A stretch of DNA of 64,000 bases, from assembly GCF_002216855.1 (NCBI RefSeq), contig NZ_CP022356.1, positions 372,001 through 436,000 on the forward strand, in the 5' to 3' direction. The notes under the pieces are model-generated. The model ran no database searches. It saw nothing but the letters and a program-made list of their open reading frames with translations, and had not been told where the DNA came from. Shown here piece by piece: positions 54,521 through 63,877 of the stretch. The position numbers and the translations under genes were made by a program. The DNA is from Paraphotobacterium marinum (GTDB lineage Bacteria; Pseudomonadota; Gammaproteobacteria; Enterobacterales; Vibrionaceae). How positions within the stretch are numbered: position 1 is the first letter of the stretch; each line of letters starts with the position of its first letter.

Positions 54521-54525
54521 GAAAT
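54521..54525. repeat. Right target-site duplication GAAAT
   Basis: Identical to 53387-53391, directly after the ACA end of the element. Confidence 0.9.
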
Positions 54526-54945
54526 TGCATAAAAATGGCTTTCTATTAAAAACACACTATCAAACGACTATTTTTACAATTTAAATTAAAGGAATATTTT
54601 TTTATACAAAAAACTCTTAAATAATATATCATATCCACCCTGCTTTAATGCTAAAAACAAGGCTTTCGGGATTTTCAAAAAATGCCTAGTGCATGTATAC
54701 ACCATATATGTCGCTGTAATCTATGTAATGTGTGTATTGATTAGCTTATAAATTAAGAATAATTTTTTGAATATGTACACTATGTAATCTGTGGTCATAA
54801 GGTCATGAAATTGGGTTTTTTAGGGCTTATATCATTACTCAGATTTTTGTTGCATTAAGAAAACATAAATAGTTTTCTTGCATAATGACATCTAACCCAT
54901 CTTGTTTAAGTTTTTTATTTTAGATTAACCAACATGTTAACGAAA
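54526..54945. other. Intergenic region with inverted-repeat fragments
   Basis: No gene is seen. It contains TGTAATCTATGTAATG near 54714 and ATGTACACTATGTAATCTG near 54779. The second is an inverted relative of sequence near 57150-57180. It also has ACCCTGCTTT near 54635, like the ACCACCCTAC strings at 4079 and 6880. Confidence 0.5.
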
Positions 54946-55722
54946 TTATTCCATATAACCACCATGGTTGACCATTAAAGACTGTCCAGTTAATGCGTTT
55001 GTTTTAAAACTTGCTAGAAATACAGCACAATCAGAAATATCTTTTGAAGTAATAAATTGATTATTAACTGTTTCGGACAACATACTTTCAATTATTTCAT
55101 TTTCTGATTGATTAAGGACTTTTGCTTTATGAGAAATTTGTTTCTCTAATAAACTTGTTTTTATGTAACCTGGACAAATCACGTTAGCACTTACATTATG
55201 CGAAGCAGCTTCTTTAGCTACAACTCTACATAATCCAAGTAGAGCATGCTTCGCAGCTACATAAGGTGCTTGAAATTTAGAGCCTTGCTTAGAGCTCACT
55301 GAACCTATATAAATAATTGAACCAGCTTTCGCTGCATACATAAATTTTAAACAAGCTTTTGTAGTTAAAAAAGCTCCGTGAAGATTAATTGAAATAACTT
55401 TTTTCCAATTTTGATAAGCTAATTCATTTATTTTTTCAATATGTTTAAAACCCGCATTATTCACCAATATATCTATTTTTCCATATTTTTCATACACGTA
55501 ATTTATAGAGCTATTCACATTATCTTCATTTGTTATATCCATACGAACAAAAATTGCATGACCACCTTTCATATTAATTTCTTGTGCCGTTTTCGTTCCT
55601 GTTTCTTCATTTAAATCAGCAATGACAACCTTCGCTCCCTCTGATGCATATGCAAGAGCAACTCCCTTTCCTATACCACTTCCTGAGCCCGTAACAATAG
55701 CTACTTTATTTTTTAATTTCAT
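54946..55722 (-). CDS. D-3-hydroxybutyrate dehydrogenase
   Basis: This 258-residue SDR has TGSGSGIGKG (11-20), NNAG (88-91), catalytic Ser141, Tyr154 and Lys158. It also has the family-specific C-terminal pattern CPGYIKTSLLEKQI and LTGQSLMVNHGGYME, as in bacterial BdhA proteins. It oxidises 3-hydroxybutyrate to acetoacetate with NAD, in ketone-body or PHB use. No PHB genes are nearby. A TetR gene lies 700 bp upstream on the same strand and may control it. Confidence 0.85.
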   Translation of the reverse strand: MKLKNKVAIVTGSGSGIGKGVALAYASEGAKVVIADLNEETGTKTAQEINMKGGHAIFVRMDITNEDNVNSSINYVYEKYGKIDILVNNAGFKHIEKINELAYQNWKKVISINLHGAFLTTKACLKFMYAAKAGSIIYIGSVSSKQGSKFQAPYVAAKHALLGLCRVVAKEAASHNVSANVICPGYIKTSLLEKQISHKAKVLNQSENEIIESMLSETVNNQFITSKDISDCAVFLASFKTNALTGQSLMVNHGGYME

Positions 55723-55928
55723 TTAATTTTGCCCTATTAAGTCAAAAACATACCAACTAGTATGTTTTTAATATAACTTATTAAATAATATAATAAAACC
55801 ACTTTTTTATTAATTCTAAATTCAATAAATTTTAAAGAAAAAACTCATTATCTTTTAATTGAAACAAAGCATAATATAAGGTAATGTTTTTGAGATATTA
55901 ATAATTATCAGAATATTTATGAAATTTT

Positions 55929-56408
55929 ATGAAATTTTATGAAGCCCCATATTATCAGGAAAATTGCATGAAATTATTTGAAAAGTATAAAAATAAGATT
56001 CAATCAATTCTTCCAAAAGCTAAAATTGAGCACATAGGGTCGTCATCGATTCCAAATGCAATATCTAAAGGCGATTTAGATATTCTGATTGGTGTACCAG
56101 TCTAATACATAGAATCTACAATTGAAAAACTAAAAACTTTAGGTTTTGAGGAAAAAGAAGACACACTTAGAACAAATGAATTATGCATGTTAGAATCTTT
56201 GTCTTCAACTGAAGAGGTAGCATTTCAAGTCATTGCAAATGGCTCAAAGTTTGAGTTTTTTCTAGATTTTCGAGATAAGCTCAGAAATAATCCAAGACTA
56301 GTTACTCAGTATAATGAACTAAAAAAAATATGTGTAGGATTGTCACCTGATGATTATAGGCTCAAGAAAGCACGTTTTATTGATTATATCTTAAAGCTCA
56401 ACTCATAA
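55929..56408 (+). pseudogene. GrpB-family nucleotidyltransferase, in-frame nonsense codon
   Basis: The frame from ATG 55929 encodes MKFYEAPYYQENCMKLFEKY and the GrpB nucleotidyltransferase motif IEHIGSSSIPNA, then GDLDILIG. TAA stands at codon 59 (56103-56105), where a CAA (Gln) would fit. Downstream the frame stays open to 56408, with KFEFFLDFRDKLRNNP and DDYRLKKARFIDYI. One substitution inactivated it, or it makes only a short N-terminal piece. GrpB proteins have no settled function. Confidence 0.75.
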
Positions 56409-56453
56409 GTATTAACCTCACATTAAAAAAATATTGAAATAAAATTCTAAAAG

Positions 56454-57017
56454 CTATTTTTTAAATATCATATTTTCCAATATGTTCATGATGTTTGGGT
56501 AAAGCTTTTCATCATCTAAACCCGTAACAGTGATATAAGAGCCCTGTATAACTGATATAATTAAATTGGACAACTCAGCTGCATTGGTGTTTTGAAAGCA
56601 AGCACCTTCATCAATGCATTGAGAGATAACATGCTCTAATTGATTTTTTAACCAACTAAAACCCCTCAAAACCTCAACTTTAAGTTTTGGTGTAGATAAA
56701 ATTAACTTATCTCTCGTCATTTGTCCTAAAAAGCAACCTTTTTCAAAATTCCTATTCTTTTTAATAAAGTTGCTTAATTTAATCTTTCCAGTCACTGTTT
56801 CATTAAATATCAATTGATTTTCTTCAATAAATTGCTCGACATTATATTGAATTGCATAAAAAGCCAAATCTTCTTTTCCTGAAAAATGATGGTACAAACT
56901 TCCTTTACCAATACCAGATAACGTCAGCACATCTTGTGGACTAGTATTAGCCAATCCTTTATCCAAAATTAGTTGTGACATTGCAATAACAAGCTTTAGT
57001 TTTGTATTTTTTTTCAT
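56454..57017 (-). CDS. TetR-family transcriptional regulator
   Basis: The start is taken at Met5 (57017). The 187-residue protein has the TetR helix-turn-helix (GLANTSPQDVLTLSGIGKGSLYHHF, here the region 20-45) and a C-terminal ligand domain resembling the AcrR/YcdC-type group (CFLGQMTRD). Neighbours are the GrpB remnant and, further down on the same strand, the 3-hydroxybutyrate dehydrogenase. The regulated gene is not clear. Confidence 0.87.
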   Translation of the reverse strand: MKKNTKLKLVIAMSQLILDKGLANTSPQDVLTLSGIGKGSLYHHFSGKEDLAFYAIQYNVEQFIEENQLIFNETVTGKIKLSNFIKKNRNFEKGCFLGQMTRDKLILSTPKLKVEVLRGFSWLKNQLEHVISQCIDEGACFQNTNAAELSNLIISVIQGSYITVTGLDDEKLYPNIMNILENMIFKK

Positions 57018-57029
57018 ATTTACATACAT

Positions 57030-57419
57030 AACATTTTTTAAACCTAATTCTAGCGAATATAAATTAGAAAAAGAATATAAAATAGATAAAATACTAAAAC
57101 TATATAGGATACATGTAATCTATGCTGGGCGGCTTGATATACTCATAGATTACATATTAGAGTGTACATACATGTTAAATTAGTTCTGATTGTATATTTA
57201 TACACGTACCTTTCATAATACTGCATCAAACCTAACTCTCAACTTTTAATTAGAGCATTGGTACAACTAAATCTTTTACTACTTTTATAATTATGATTGA
57301 AATCTTGGAGTTCAATTTAAGTTATGTATTAAGTTTAAAGTTAGATCTGAATGAATTAAGTACAGTTTTTTGGAATCCACTTGAAACGTCGAAGAGCCAA
57401 TTATTTTTATAACAGATTT
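57030..57419. other. Intergenic region with a 12-bp inverted repeat
   Basis: ATGTAATCTATG (from 57119) and CATAGATTACAT (from 57148) are perfect inverted arms with 17 bases between them. They resemble sequence near 54714 and 54779, on the other side of the dehydrogenase-TetR block. No gene is seen. Confidence 0.5.
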
Positions 57420-57842
57420 TTAAGACTTCTCTTTTTCTCCAAGGTGCTGGGTAAACCTTAATAAATAACCATCTAGATCCTGTATTAAAAACTCTCGTTG
57501 ACCGGACAACTTTTCACCAATGTCGTACCATGTTTCCTTTAAATCTCGGAAGAAATGCACCTCAGCTTTTCTGAGCCTTTTGATTAATGGTTCTAAGTCT
57601 GAAAGCTCAATTTGAAAATTCACTCCACGGCCTAACGGAGCTACTAAGTCACCAGTAATCCAACCTGAATCCGTGATTTGTTCTAGCATGATCTGAACTT
57701 GTTCTTGTTCAAGATAAACAAAATCAGGATTTTCTCGCTTAATTCTTACAGAGAAACCAAGTACATCCACGTAAAAGGAAAGTGATAATTCAAAGTTACT
57801 AACTAATAATTCAGGAACCATCGGATTCCAATATTCTTCCAT
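57420..57842 (-). CDS. VOC-family, bleomycin-resistance-like protein
   Basis: This 140-residue protein has the vicinal oxygen chelate fold and BRP-type features: VPELLVSNFELSLSFYVDVL, FVYLEQEQVQIMLEQ, VNFQIEL, and a C-terminal EFLIQDLDGYLLRF. Drug-binding relatives sequester bleomycin without a metal. G+C appears higher than around it, suggesting it came from elsewhere. A truncated second copy lies at 40155-40401. Relatives are often integron cassettes, but I could not define an attC here. Confidence 0.82.
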   Translation of the reverse strand: MEEYWNPMVPELLVSNFELSLSFYVDVLGFSVRIKRENPDFVYLEQEQVQIMLEQITDSGWITGDLVAPLGRGVNFQIELSDLEPLIKRLRKAEVHFFRDLKETWYDIGEKLSGQREFLIQDLDGYLLRFTQHLGEKEKS

Positions 57843-58081
57843 AATCTATCCTTGTCACATGCAATACTGCGAATGTTATAACGCTTTCTATACGGTGATT
57901 GTTCTTACTTTACGAACAATGTTTTCATACTCGTTTTCATCAAGAGTTTTAACACTAATCCAATAAAGCGCTCAAATAGAGTGAAGGTATAAATTGTAAA
58001 ACGCCCTTATCACTTAAAAGAAAAGTTTGTACTTCTCCGTTTACTCTATACATAATTTTATTCCCTAAAACTGTAGTTAAT

Positions 58082-58732
58082 TTAACTGTTAATTTTATAC
58101 TTTACTGCAAAAAGTCCTACTAACCCGCCCAACAAAGCACCAGCCAATACATCACTCACATAATGATAATACATACCAATTTGACCAACAGTAACTAAAA
58201 TTGCAAGTAAGATCCAAAGCCAGCGTAATTTAGGGAAGATAAGAAACATACTTACAGAAAATGAAAATATAAAAGTAGCGTGTCCTGATGGAAATGACGC
58301 AAATGCACTTCCTGATTTAAACCAATTAAAACCATATACATGATTTGAGATAAGTGATGGATTATTGCATGTAAATGTGGCTGCCCAATATCTACCAAAA
58401 ATTGTTTTTAATACCTCTTTTAAAAATTGACCAATTATTATGGCATTACTAACAATTAAAAAGGATTTATCCAAACTATTAATTGATTTTCTTATGATTT
58501 TGACTAAAAAATAAAAATAAAAAATAAAAACGAATATCGAAATAACGTAAGTGATCGAGTTTGCGAAAATTTTTAATAAACCCAAATCTCTTGAATGATG
58601 TTTAACTAAAAACCAAACAACTTGTCGATCAAAAAAAAAGTAACTGATTACAATGAGACTTGAAATAAATAATATAAAAAGTATTAAATGGCTATTTTTC
58701 ATGACAATACCAATATATAAAATCAGAATCAT
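58082..58732 (-). CDS. PAP2-family membrane phosphatase
   Basis: This 216-residue protein (start perhaps Met11, 58702) has six helices and the PAP2 motifs: KTIFGRYW (phosphate-binding Lys/Arg), FPSGHATF, and YYHYVSDVLAGALLG (catalytic His/Asp). It is a lipid-phosphate phosphatase such as undecaprenyl-pyrophosphate phosphatase or lipid A phosphatase. It sits upstream of, and opposite to, the tandem acyltransferase pair, in keeping with an envelope-modification neighbourhood. Confidence 0.87.
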   Translation of the reverse strand: MILILYIGIVMKNSHLILFILFISSLIVISYFFFDRQVVWFLVKHHSRDLGLLKIFANSITYVISIFVFIFYFYFLVKIIRKSINSLDKSFLIVSNAIIIGQFLKEVLKTIFGRYWAATFTCNNPSLISNHVYGFNWFKSGSAFASFPSGHATFIFSFSVSMFLIFPKLRWLWILLAILVTVGQIGMYYHYVSDVLAGALLGGLVGLFAVKYKINS

Positions 58733-59074
58733 AACATAAAAATTAATTTTAAAAAATTGTTATTCTTCAGTGGGTTAGAAAAAATATCATTAATTTTAGA
58801 ATAAACCATAAATGTATAGGTAAATTTACATTAAATAATTTCATTAATATTATTAAGGATTTAATTAAGCTTTAAATAATAGATAGTTTTTGGGATGTAC
58901 AAATAATTTTAAAAAACTTTAGGTCTATCAGGGATAAATTATTTTATCCCTCGAAGAAATAATCAAGCTTAAATAAAATTTTCGTCACTTAAAAGTTGAT
59001 TACATACCAAATTAATAGCTATTAAATCATAAAATGAATAAATTTAACCTGATTTTTTAATCAGGAAAAAATTT
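58733..59074. promoter_or_regulatory. Divergent gap with a GGGATAAA palindrome
   Basis: An 8-bp perfect inverted repeat GGGATAAA-TTAT-TTTATCCC lies at 58931-58950, 125 bp before the acyltransferase start. It could be an operator. The rest shows no gene. Confidence 0.4.
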
Positions 59075-60169
59075 ATGAAAAAATATATTAACAATCGACT
59101 TGATTATTTAGATAACATAAAATGGTGTTTGGCTATTATAGTCATAATGCATCATTCATTCGATTACTTTCAAAATACTTACCCAAAATATAAATCTAGT
59201 TTTGATATTGTTCTTGGCATCGATCAAAGTTATTTTATGGATCTCTTCTTTTTTATATCTGCCTTTTTTATAGTTCCATCTTTGATAAAAAAAGGCAAAA
59301 GTGCATTCAATAAAGATAAAATTATACGTTTAGGTGGTGCTTTACTCATTACCTATTGTCTAGTTGAGCCCTTAAACGATGTAGTCAAATATTGGGGTGT
59401 AAACAGTATAATAACATCCTACCTCGGTTACCTTTTATCACCAGATAGATGGTCTACAATTAAAAGTCTTCAATGGGGTGATTTTATGGGAGTCACTTGG
59501 TTTTGTTGGACATTGCTGCTTTTGTCTTTAATATGGAGTCTATTCTTTCGAAATAAAGTTAATGAAAATCAAGCAACAAACCTAGAAATACCTTCTTATT
59601 TGCAAATTATTATATTTTGTATATTAATGGTCCCTTTAAATTGCATTGCTGTGATGTTTGAAAATGTTTTCGGTAGTAATTTTCTAGGTTTCCGTCTTAT
59701 TGGCATGTTTCCAAGCTACATTGCGGCTTTTATGATAGGAATCAAAGCATACCAAAATAACTGGCTAGATAAAATTAATTTAAGATATGGTTTGTTTGGT
59801 CTCATTTTATTTTCTTTTGGGTTTTATTCTATTGTTTTTTCACATTTTATTGCAAGCAGTATTTCAAATGATGAATCTTTTAGAATACTAAGAACCTTTT
59901 GCGCAGTTGGAATGATTCTTTTTTTACTCTATATTTTTAAAAAATATTTTAATCATTCAAATAAAGTAACCAAAGCTTTAGCTCGAGCCTCTTTTCCAGC
60001 CTATGTAATCCAATTTGTTTTTCTTAATGTGTTTTTTAAATTTATTGCACCAGGATTAAATTGGAATCCGTGGTTTATAACATTATTTGTCGGGGCATTA
60101 GCAGTAATCTGTTCATTTACGGTTGGTATGATCTTATATCGTTTACCTTTCTTTAAAAGAATATTTTAA
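59075..60169 (+). CDS. Acyltransferase 3 family protein, tandem copy 1
   Basis: This 364-residue paralogue of the protein at 508-1581 has the YLDNIKW entry, His26-His27, the WFCWTLL helix, the RASFPAYV helix and the basic end (LPFFKRIF). A middle insert (YLLSPDRWST) is specific to this copy. It is followed 52 bp later by a second copy, so the two form an operon. It likely O-acylates a surface polysaccharide. Confidence 0.87.
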   Translation: MKKYINNRLDYLDNIKWCLAIIVIMHHSFDYFQNTYPKYKSSFDIVLGIDQSYFMDLFFFISAFFIVPSLIKKGKSAFNKDKIIRLGGALLITYCLVEPLNDVVKYWGVNSIITSYLGYLLSPDRWSTIKSLQWGDFMGVTWFCWTLLLLSLIWSLFFRNKVNENQATNLEIPSYLQIIIFCILMVPLNCIAVMFENVFGSNFLGFRLIGMFPSYIAAFMIGIKAYQNNWLDKINLRYGLFGLILFSFGFYSIVFSHFIASSISNDESFRILRTFCAVGMILFLLYIFKKYFNHSNKVTKALARASFPAYVIQFVFLNVFFKFIAPGLNWNPWFITLFVGALAVICSFTVGMILYRLPFFKRIF

Positions 60170-60221
60170 TTAGACAATACAAACAAATGATAATGAACTA
60201 TCAATTATTGAGGAATAATTA

Positions 60222-61280
60222 ATGAAAAACAATATTCACAGTCGACTCGATTATTTAGACAATATAAAATGGTTTTTAGCTATCATAGTCATAATGCATC
60301 ATTCATTCGATTATTTTAGAGGCGTATACCCCAAATATAGTCAAGAATTTGGTAGAATTTTATGTTTCAACCAAAGCTATTTTATGGACTTATTCTTTTT
60401 TATATCTGCTTTCTTTATCATTCCTTCGTTCTTAAAAAAAGGTAAAAGCGCTTTTAATAAAGATAAAATGATACGTTTAGGGGGTGCTGTATTAATTTAC
60501 GTAGTAACAATGGATTTGATACTTAGTAAAATTATCTGGGGAAGTAAATTTACATTAGCTTCATTTATCTCATGGTACTACGAACATATTATCAATCTTC
60601 AATGGGGAGATTTTATGGGAGTAACTTGGTTTTGCTGGACGTTACTGATATTTACTTTGGTATGGAGTCAATTTGTCAAAACAAAAAACATTGAAGAAAA
60701 ATCAAATAAGCCTTTGCCATCTTTACTTAAAATATTTATTTTTTGTTCCATCATGACACCGATAAACCTAATAGCTTTGAAAATTAACGGTGTGTCGGGA
60801 GATGGATTTTTGGGGTTTCATTTAATTAAATATTTCCCAACTTATATCGCAGCTTTTGTGTTGGGAATTCAAGCGTATCAAAACAATTGGCTTGATGAAA
60901 TTGATTTTAAATACGGTATATTTGGACTTGTTATGTTTACATTTTTTTATTGCTTTGAAAATGGTTTTATTACAGGTCGTGGCTTTGATGATTCAATATT
61001 TAGAACATTTTGTGCAATTGGTATGATTCTTTTTCAGCTTTATATTTTTAAAACTTTTTTTAATCACTCAAATAAAGTTACTAAAGTTTTAGCACGTGCT
61101 TCTTTTCCAGCATATGTATTTCAATTTATATTTTTAGTCGCCTTATTTAAATTTTTACAGCCCGTTGTATCCTGGAATCCATGGATCATCACATTAGTGA
61201 TTGGTGTAATATCAATAGTCGGTTCTTTTATATTAGGTATTATTTTATATCGTTTACCTTTCTTTAGAAGGATATTTTAA
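60222..61280 (+). CDS. Acyltransferase 3 family protein, tandem copy 2
   Basis: This 352-residue protein is very similar to copy 1 across the first 90 residues and the last 80; the middle differs most. AGGA lies a few bases before its ATG. It has the same His26-His27 and helix plan. The pair likely arose by duplication. A terminator follows. Different middle loops may give different acceptors. Confidence 0.87.
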   Translation: MKNNIHSRLDYLDNIKWFLAIIVIMHHSFDYFRGVYPKYSQEFGRILCFNQSYFMDLFFFISAFFIIPSFLKKGKSAFNKDKMIRLGGAVLIYVVTMDLILSKIIWGSKFTLASFISWYYEHIINLQWGDFMGVTWFCWTLLIFTLVWSQFVKTKNIEEKSNKPLPSLLKIFIFCSIMTPINLIALKINGVSGDGFLGFHLIKYFPTYIAAFVLGIQAYQNNWLDEIDFKYGIFGLVMFTFFYCFENGFITGRGFDDSIFRTFCAIGMILFQLYIFKTFFNHSNKVTKVLARASFPAYVFQFIFLVALFKFLQPVVSWNPWIITLVIGVISIVGSFILGIILYRLPFFRRIF

Positions 61281-61329
61281 TTAAACAGTACAAATAAAAG
61301 ATCATGAACTAATAATGACAAAGTAATAA

Positions 61330-61353
61330 AAAAGCCAGATGATTCTGGCTTTT
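61330..61353 (+). terminator. Terminator of the acyltransferase pair
   Basis: AAAAGCCAGA (61330-61339) pairs with TCTGGCTTTT (61344-61353), loop TGAT, 50 bp after the stop codon. Confidence 0.85.
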
Positions 61354-61437
61354 CCATGTTTCACACATCATTATGTTACAGTGTAAACATATCTGCTTAG
61401 ATTCACTTGATTCAATACATAAGATAAACTTTATCAA

Positions 61438-62703
61438 TTACATATGTAAATCTAATATCTTCTTTTGTTCTTTCGTGAGAGACCTTGCTTTAATAATCGG
61501 CAAGAGTGTAATTAATAAAATACTAAACATAAGAATAGAAATAGGCATTAAGGATAGAGATTTTGTAAAATGGTCAACGGATGTTTGCTCAATAGATACT
61601 CCGCCGCTCAGTGTTGTCACCACATACCCAACTAACATTTGAAAAACTGGACCGCCTCCCATATTAAATTGATTTGTTGTTCCTTGAATGGTGGCCTTCG
61701 GTAATTTATTAAAATAACTTCCCATGAAACTAAAAACAACAACACTTGCATTTGTTATAAAGCCTAGTATAAATAAGTTAAGCATTAAAACATCTTCACT
61801 AATGTCACCCGATAGAATTAACAGCATATTCATGACGGCAATTAATCCAGATATGAAAAGAAGTCTAATCTGAAACTTTTTATCAAATGCATCACCAATC
61901 AGACCTAAAAGCAAACCACCCAATAATCCTCCCAAAGAAATAACCGAGGTGAAATAAGCGGCATCTTGGCTCGTTAAATCATATGCTTTTTGTAAAAAGG
62001 TCGGACACCATAAAGCTGAAAAGGCAGTTTGCGGACTACTCAAACAACCTACATAAAGAGCCATAATAATAAATACTGGGGACTTAAGTAAAATAACAAC
62101 TGTTTTTTTAAAGTCTGAAAACCCTACTTTTAAGTGATATTTTTGAGAAAATCGACCAACAAAAATCCACATGATTAATAACAATAAACCTATTAATGAA
62201 GATAGAATATAAGTGGTGCGCCAGGAACCAAGGAGTGTGGTTAAATGCAGCCAAGGACCTTGCCCTAAAAATGCTCCGAGCATGGCAACAGCCATCGTTA
62301 ATCCAATCAAGAAACTTTTATATCTAAATTGCATAGATAAGGCGAAAGTGCCAATAATTGCAAAATTTGAACCTAAGCCCATTAAAGCTCGGGCAAAAAT
62401 AAGTTCTTCAATATTTTTTGAATATCCAAAAAGAAAACCACCTAAAGATACAAGCCAAATCGCTAAAATCCATACTTTATATAGTCCAAATCGATCAATT
62501 AGCATACCTGCGGGTATCATAAAAATGACATAAGTAAAATAGTAAGCAGATGATAATAGACTTAAATCTGAAGGAATGAGATTAAATTGAGTGGATAGTT
62601 CTGGTAAAATAACACTATCAGATACTCTAATAGCATATTCTAAAATAATAAATAGCCACGCTGATAAAAATAAAAAGGATACTTTAAAATAGTTTTTCTT
62701 CAT
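61438..62703 (-). CDS. MFS transporter, possibly of the phagosomal-transporter type
   Basis: This 421-residue twelve-helix protein has motif A-like PAGMLIDRFGLYKVW after helix 2 and ARALMGLGSNF in helix 4. RVSDSVILPELSTQF after helix 1 recalls the Pht/Fpt nutrient transporters of Legionella and Francisella, which import amino acids or nucleosides. That placement is from memory and uncertain. The gene lies convergent with the acyltransferase pair. Confidence 0.82.
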   Translation of the reverse strand: MKKNYFKVSFLFLSAWLFIILEYAIRVSDSVILPELSTQFNLIPSDLSLLSSAYYFTYVIFMIPAGMLIDRFGLYKVWILAIWLVSLGGFLFGYSKNIEELIFARALMGLGSNFAIIGTFALSMQFRYKSFLIGLTMAVAMLGAFLGQGPWLHLTTLLGSWRTTYILSSLIGLLLLIMWIFVGRFSQKYHLKVGFSDFKKTVVILLKSPVFIIMALYVGCLSSPQTAFSALWCPTFLQKAYDLTSQDAAYFTSVISLGGLLGGLLLGLIGDAFDKKFQIRLLFISGLIAVMNMLLILSGDISEDVLMLNLFILGFITNASVVVFSFMGSYFNKLPKATIQGTTNQFNMGGGPVFQMLVGYVVTTLSGGVSIEQTSVDHFTKSLSLMPISILMFSILLITLLPIIKARSLTKEQKKILDLHM

Positions 62704-62847
62704 AATAATTCAATGATTTCATCTCTTCATGGAGTTGCGAATTATAAAGTTGTTCCTTCATCATGTCTAACAAAAAAAGACATGTCTTATAAAAACACCA
62801 TGCCTTTATAAAAAAGAAATGCTTTTTAGGTAGTTATAATAAATAAT

Positions 62848-63744
62848 CTATAATTTTAGATCTTTTATCGAACGAGATGCTATAACAGAGTCAGCGATTG
62901 AAAGAATGAGAGCAATCCAAATAAGCGTAAAGGTGATGATTTGTGTTTTTGTAAAGGGCTCATGATACATATAAATTGCAGTCAATAGTGCTAAGGTAGG
63001 ATTGATATATTGAAAAAAACCAATAGTGGTTAAATTTAATCTAAGTGTTGCCTTATGTAAAAAAATAAGAGGTATGACAGTTAACACCCCTGCTCCAATA
63101 ATTAAAAGATCTAGTATAATAGAGTTATTAGATATATTTATAGGTGAATGATACTCAATATAAACCAAATATATTATAGCAACCGGGACCAATAATATGG
63201 TTTCAAATAGTAGACCACTTTGAGAATCTATAGGTATCTTTTTTCTTAATACTGTATAGACAGCAAAAGAAATCGCCAGAGTAATTGATATCCAAGGAAA
63301 ACCATGAAAAGCAATTATATTATAAGATACAGCACAAATTGTAAGCAACACGGCAATCGTTTTTAATTTGGTTAGCTTTTCTTTTAAAAACACAATGCCA
63401 CAAAAAATTAAAATTAATGGCGTCGTGAAATAACCCAAACTCGTTTCCATTACATGGTTATTATTTATTGCCCATAAATATAAGCCCCAATTAAAACCAA
63501 TTAACATAGAAGTCAACGTCAAAGCTAACATCAATCTTTTGTTTTTATATATTTTTATGAAATTTTTGGAATTTTTCATGACATAAACAAGAATTACGAG
63601 AAAAAAAGAACCAAATATCACTCTCAAACAGAGCATTTCAAAAGTTGGTATCTCTTGCAGAAATTTATAATAGAACGGACCTAAACCCCAAATTGTGTAT
63701 GCTAGTATAATATAGACAACACCCGACCACTTATTGATAACCAT
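62848..63744 (-). CDS. rarD: RarD, EamA-type permease
   Basis: This 298-residue, ten-helix drug/metabolite transporter has two EamA repeats. It shows the RarD-type features: IWGLGPFYYKFL near residue 18, LIGFNWGLYLWAINN (about 80-94), ETSLGYFTTPL and LTTIGFFQYINPTLALL. RarD was first linked to chloramphenicol sensitivity; its real substrate is unknown. Confidence 0.88.
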   Translation of the reverse strand: MVINKWSGVVYIILAYTIWGLGPFYYKFLQEIPTFEMLCLRVIFGSFFLVILVYVMKNSKNFIKIYKNKRLMLALTLTSMLIGFNWGLYLWAINNNHVMETSLGYFTTPLILIFCGIVFLKEKLTKLKTIAVLLTICAVSYNIIAFHGFPWISITLAISFAVYTVLRKKIPIDSQSGLLFETILLVPVAIIYLVYIEYHSPINISNNSIILDLLIIGAGVLTVIPLIFLHKATLRLNLTTIGFFQYINPTLALLTAIYMYHEPFTKTQIITFTLIWIALILSIADSVIASRSIKDLKL

Positions 63745-63856
63745 CTCAAACTCGCTTAAAATCCAAAAAATTTAATTTATCTTATATGATTTGATAAGTA
63801 CATTCCCTCTTTTTTTAAGATGAAGATAATTTCTTTTTAGGAATCAATTTAACATT

Positions 63857-63877
63857 TTAATTCTTTTTGAGAATTAA
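63857..63877. promoter_or_regulatory. Inverted repeat upstream of rarD
   Basis: TTAATTCT and AGAATTAA are perfect 8-bp inverted arms with five bases between them, about 115 bp before the rarD start. A possible operator, weakly supported. Confidence 0.3.

Noticed and set aside
57236-57343. Possible attC site for the VOC gene at 57420
   Set aside because: RYYYAAC-like and GTTRRRY-like ends exist about 105 bp apart with weak symmetry, but the central hairpin and a matching upstream boundary are missing.
57955-58053. 32-residue minus-strand frame (MYRVNGEVQTFLLSDKG)
   Set aside because: It starts plausibly but is very short, has no good ribosome binding site and no recognised family.
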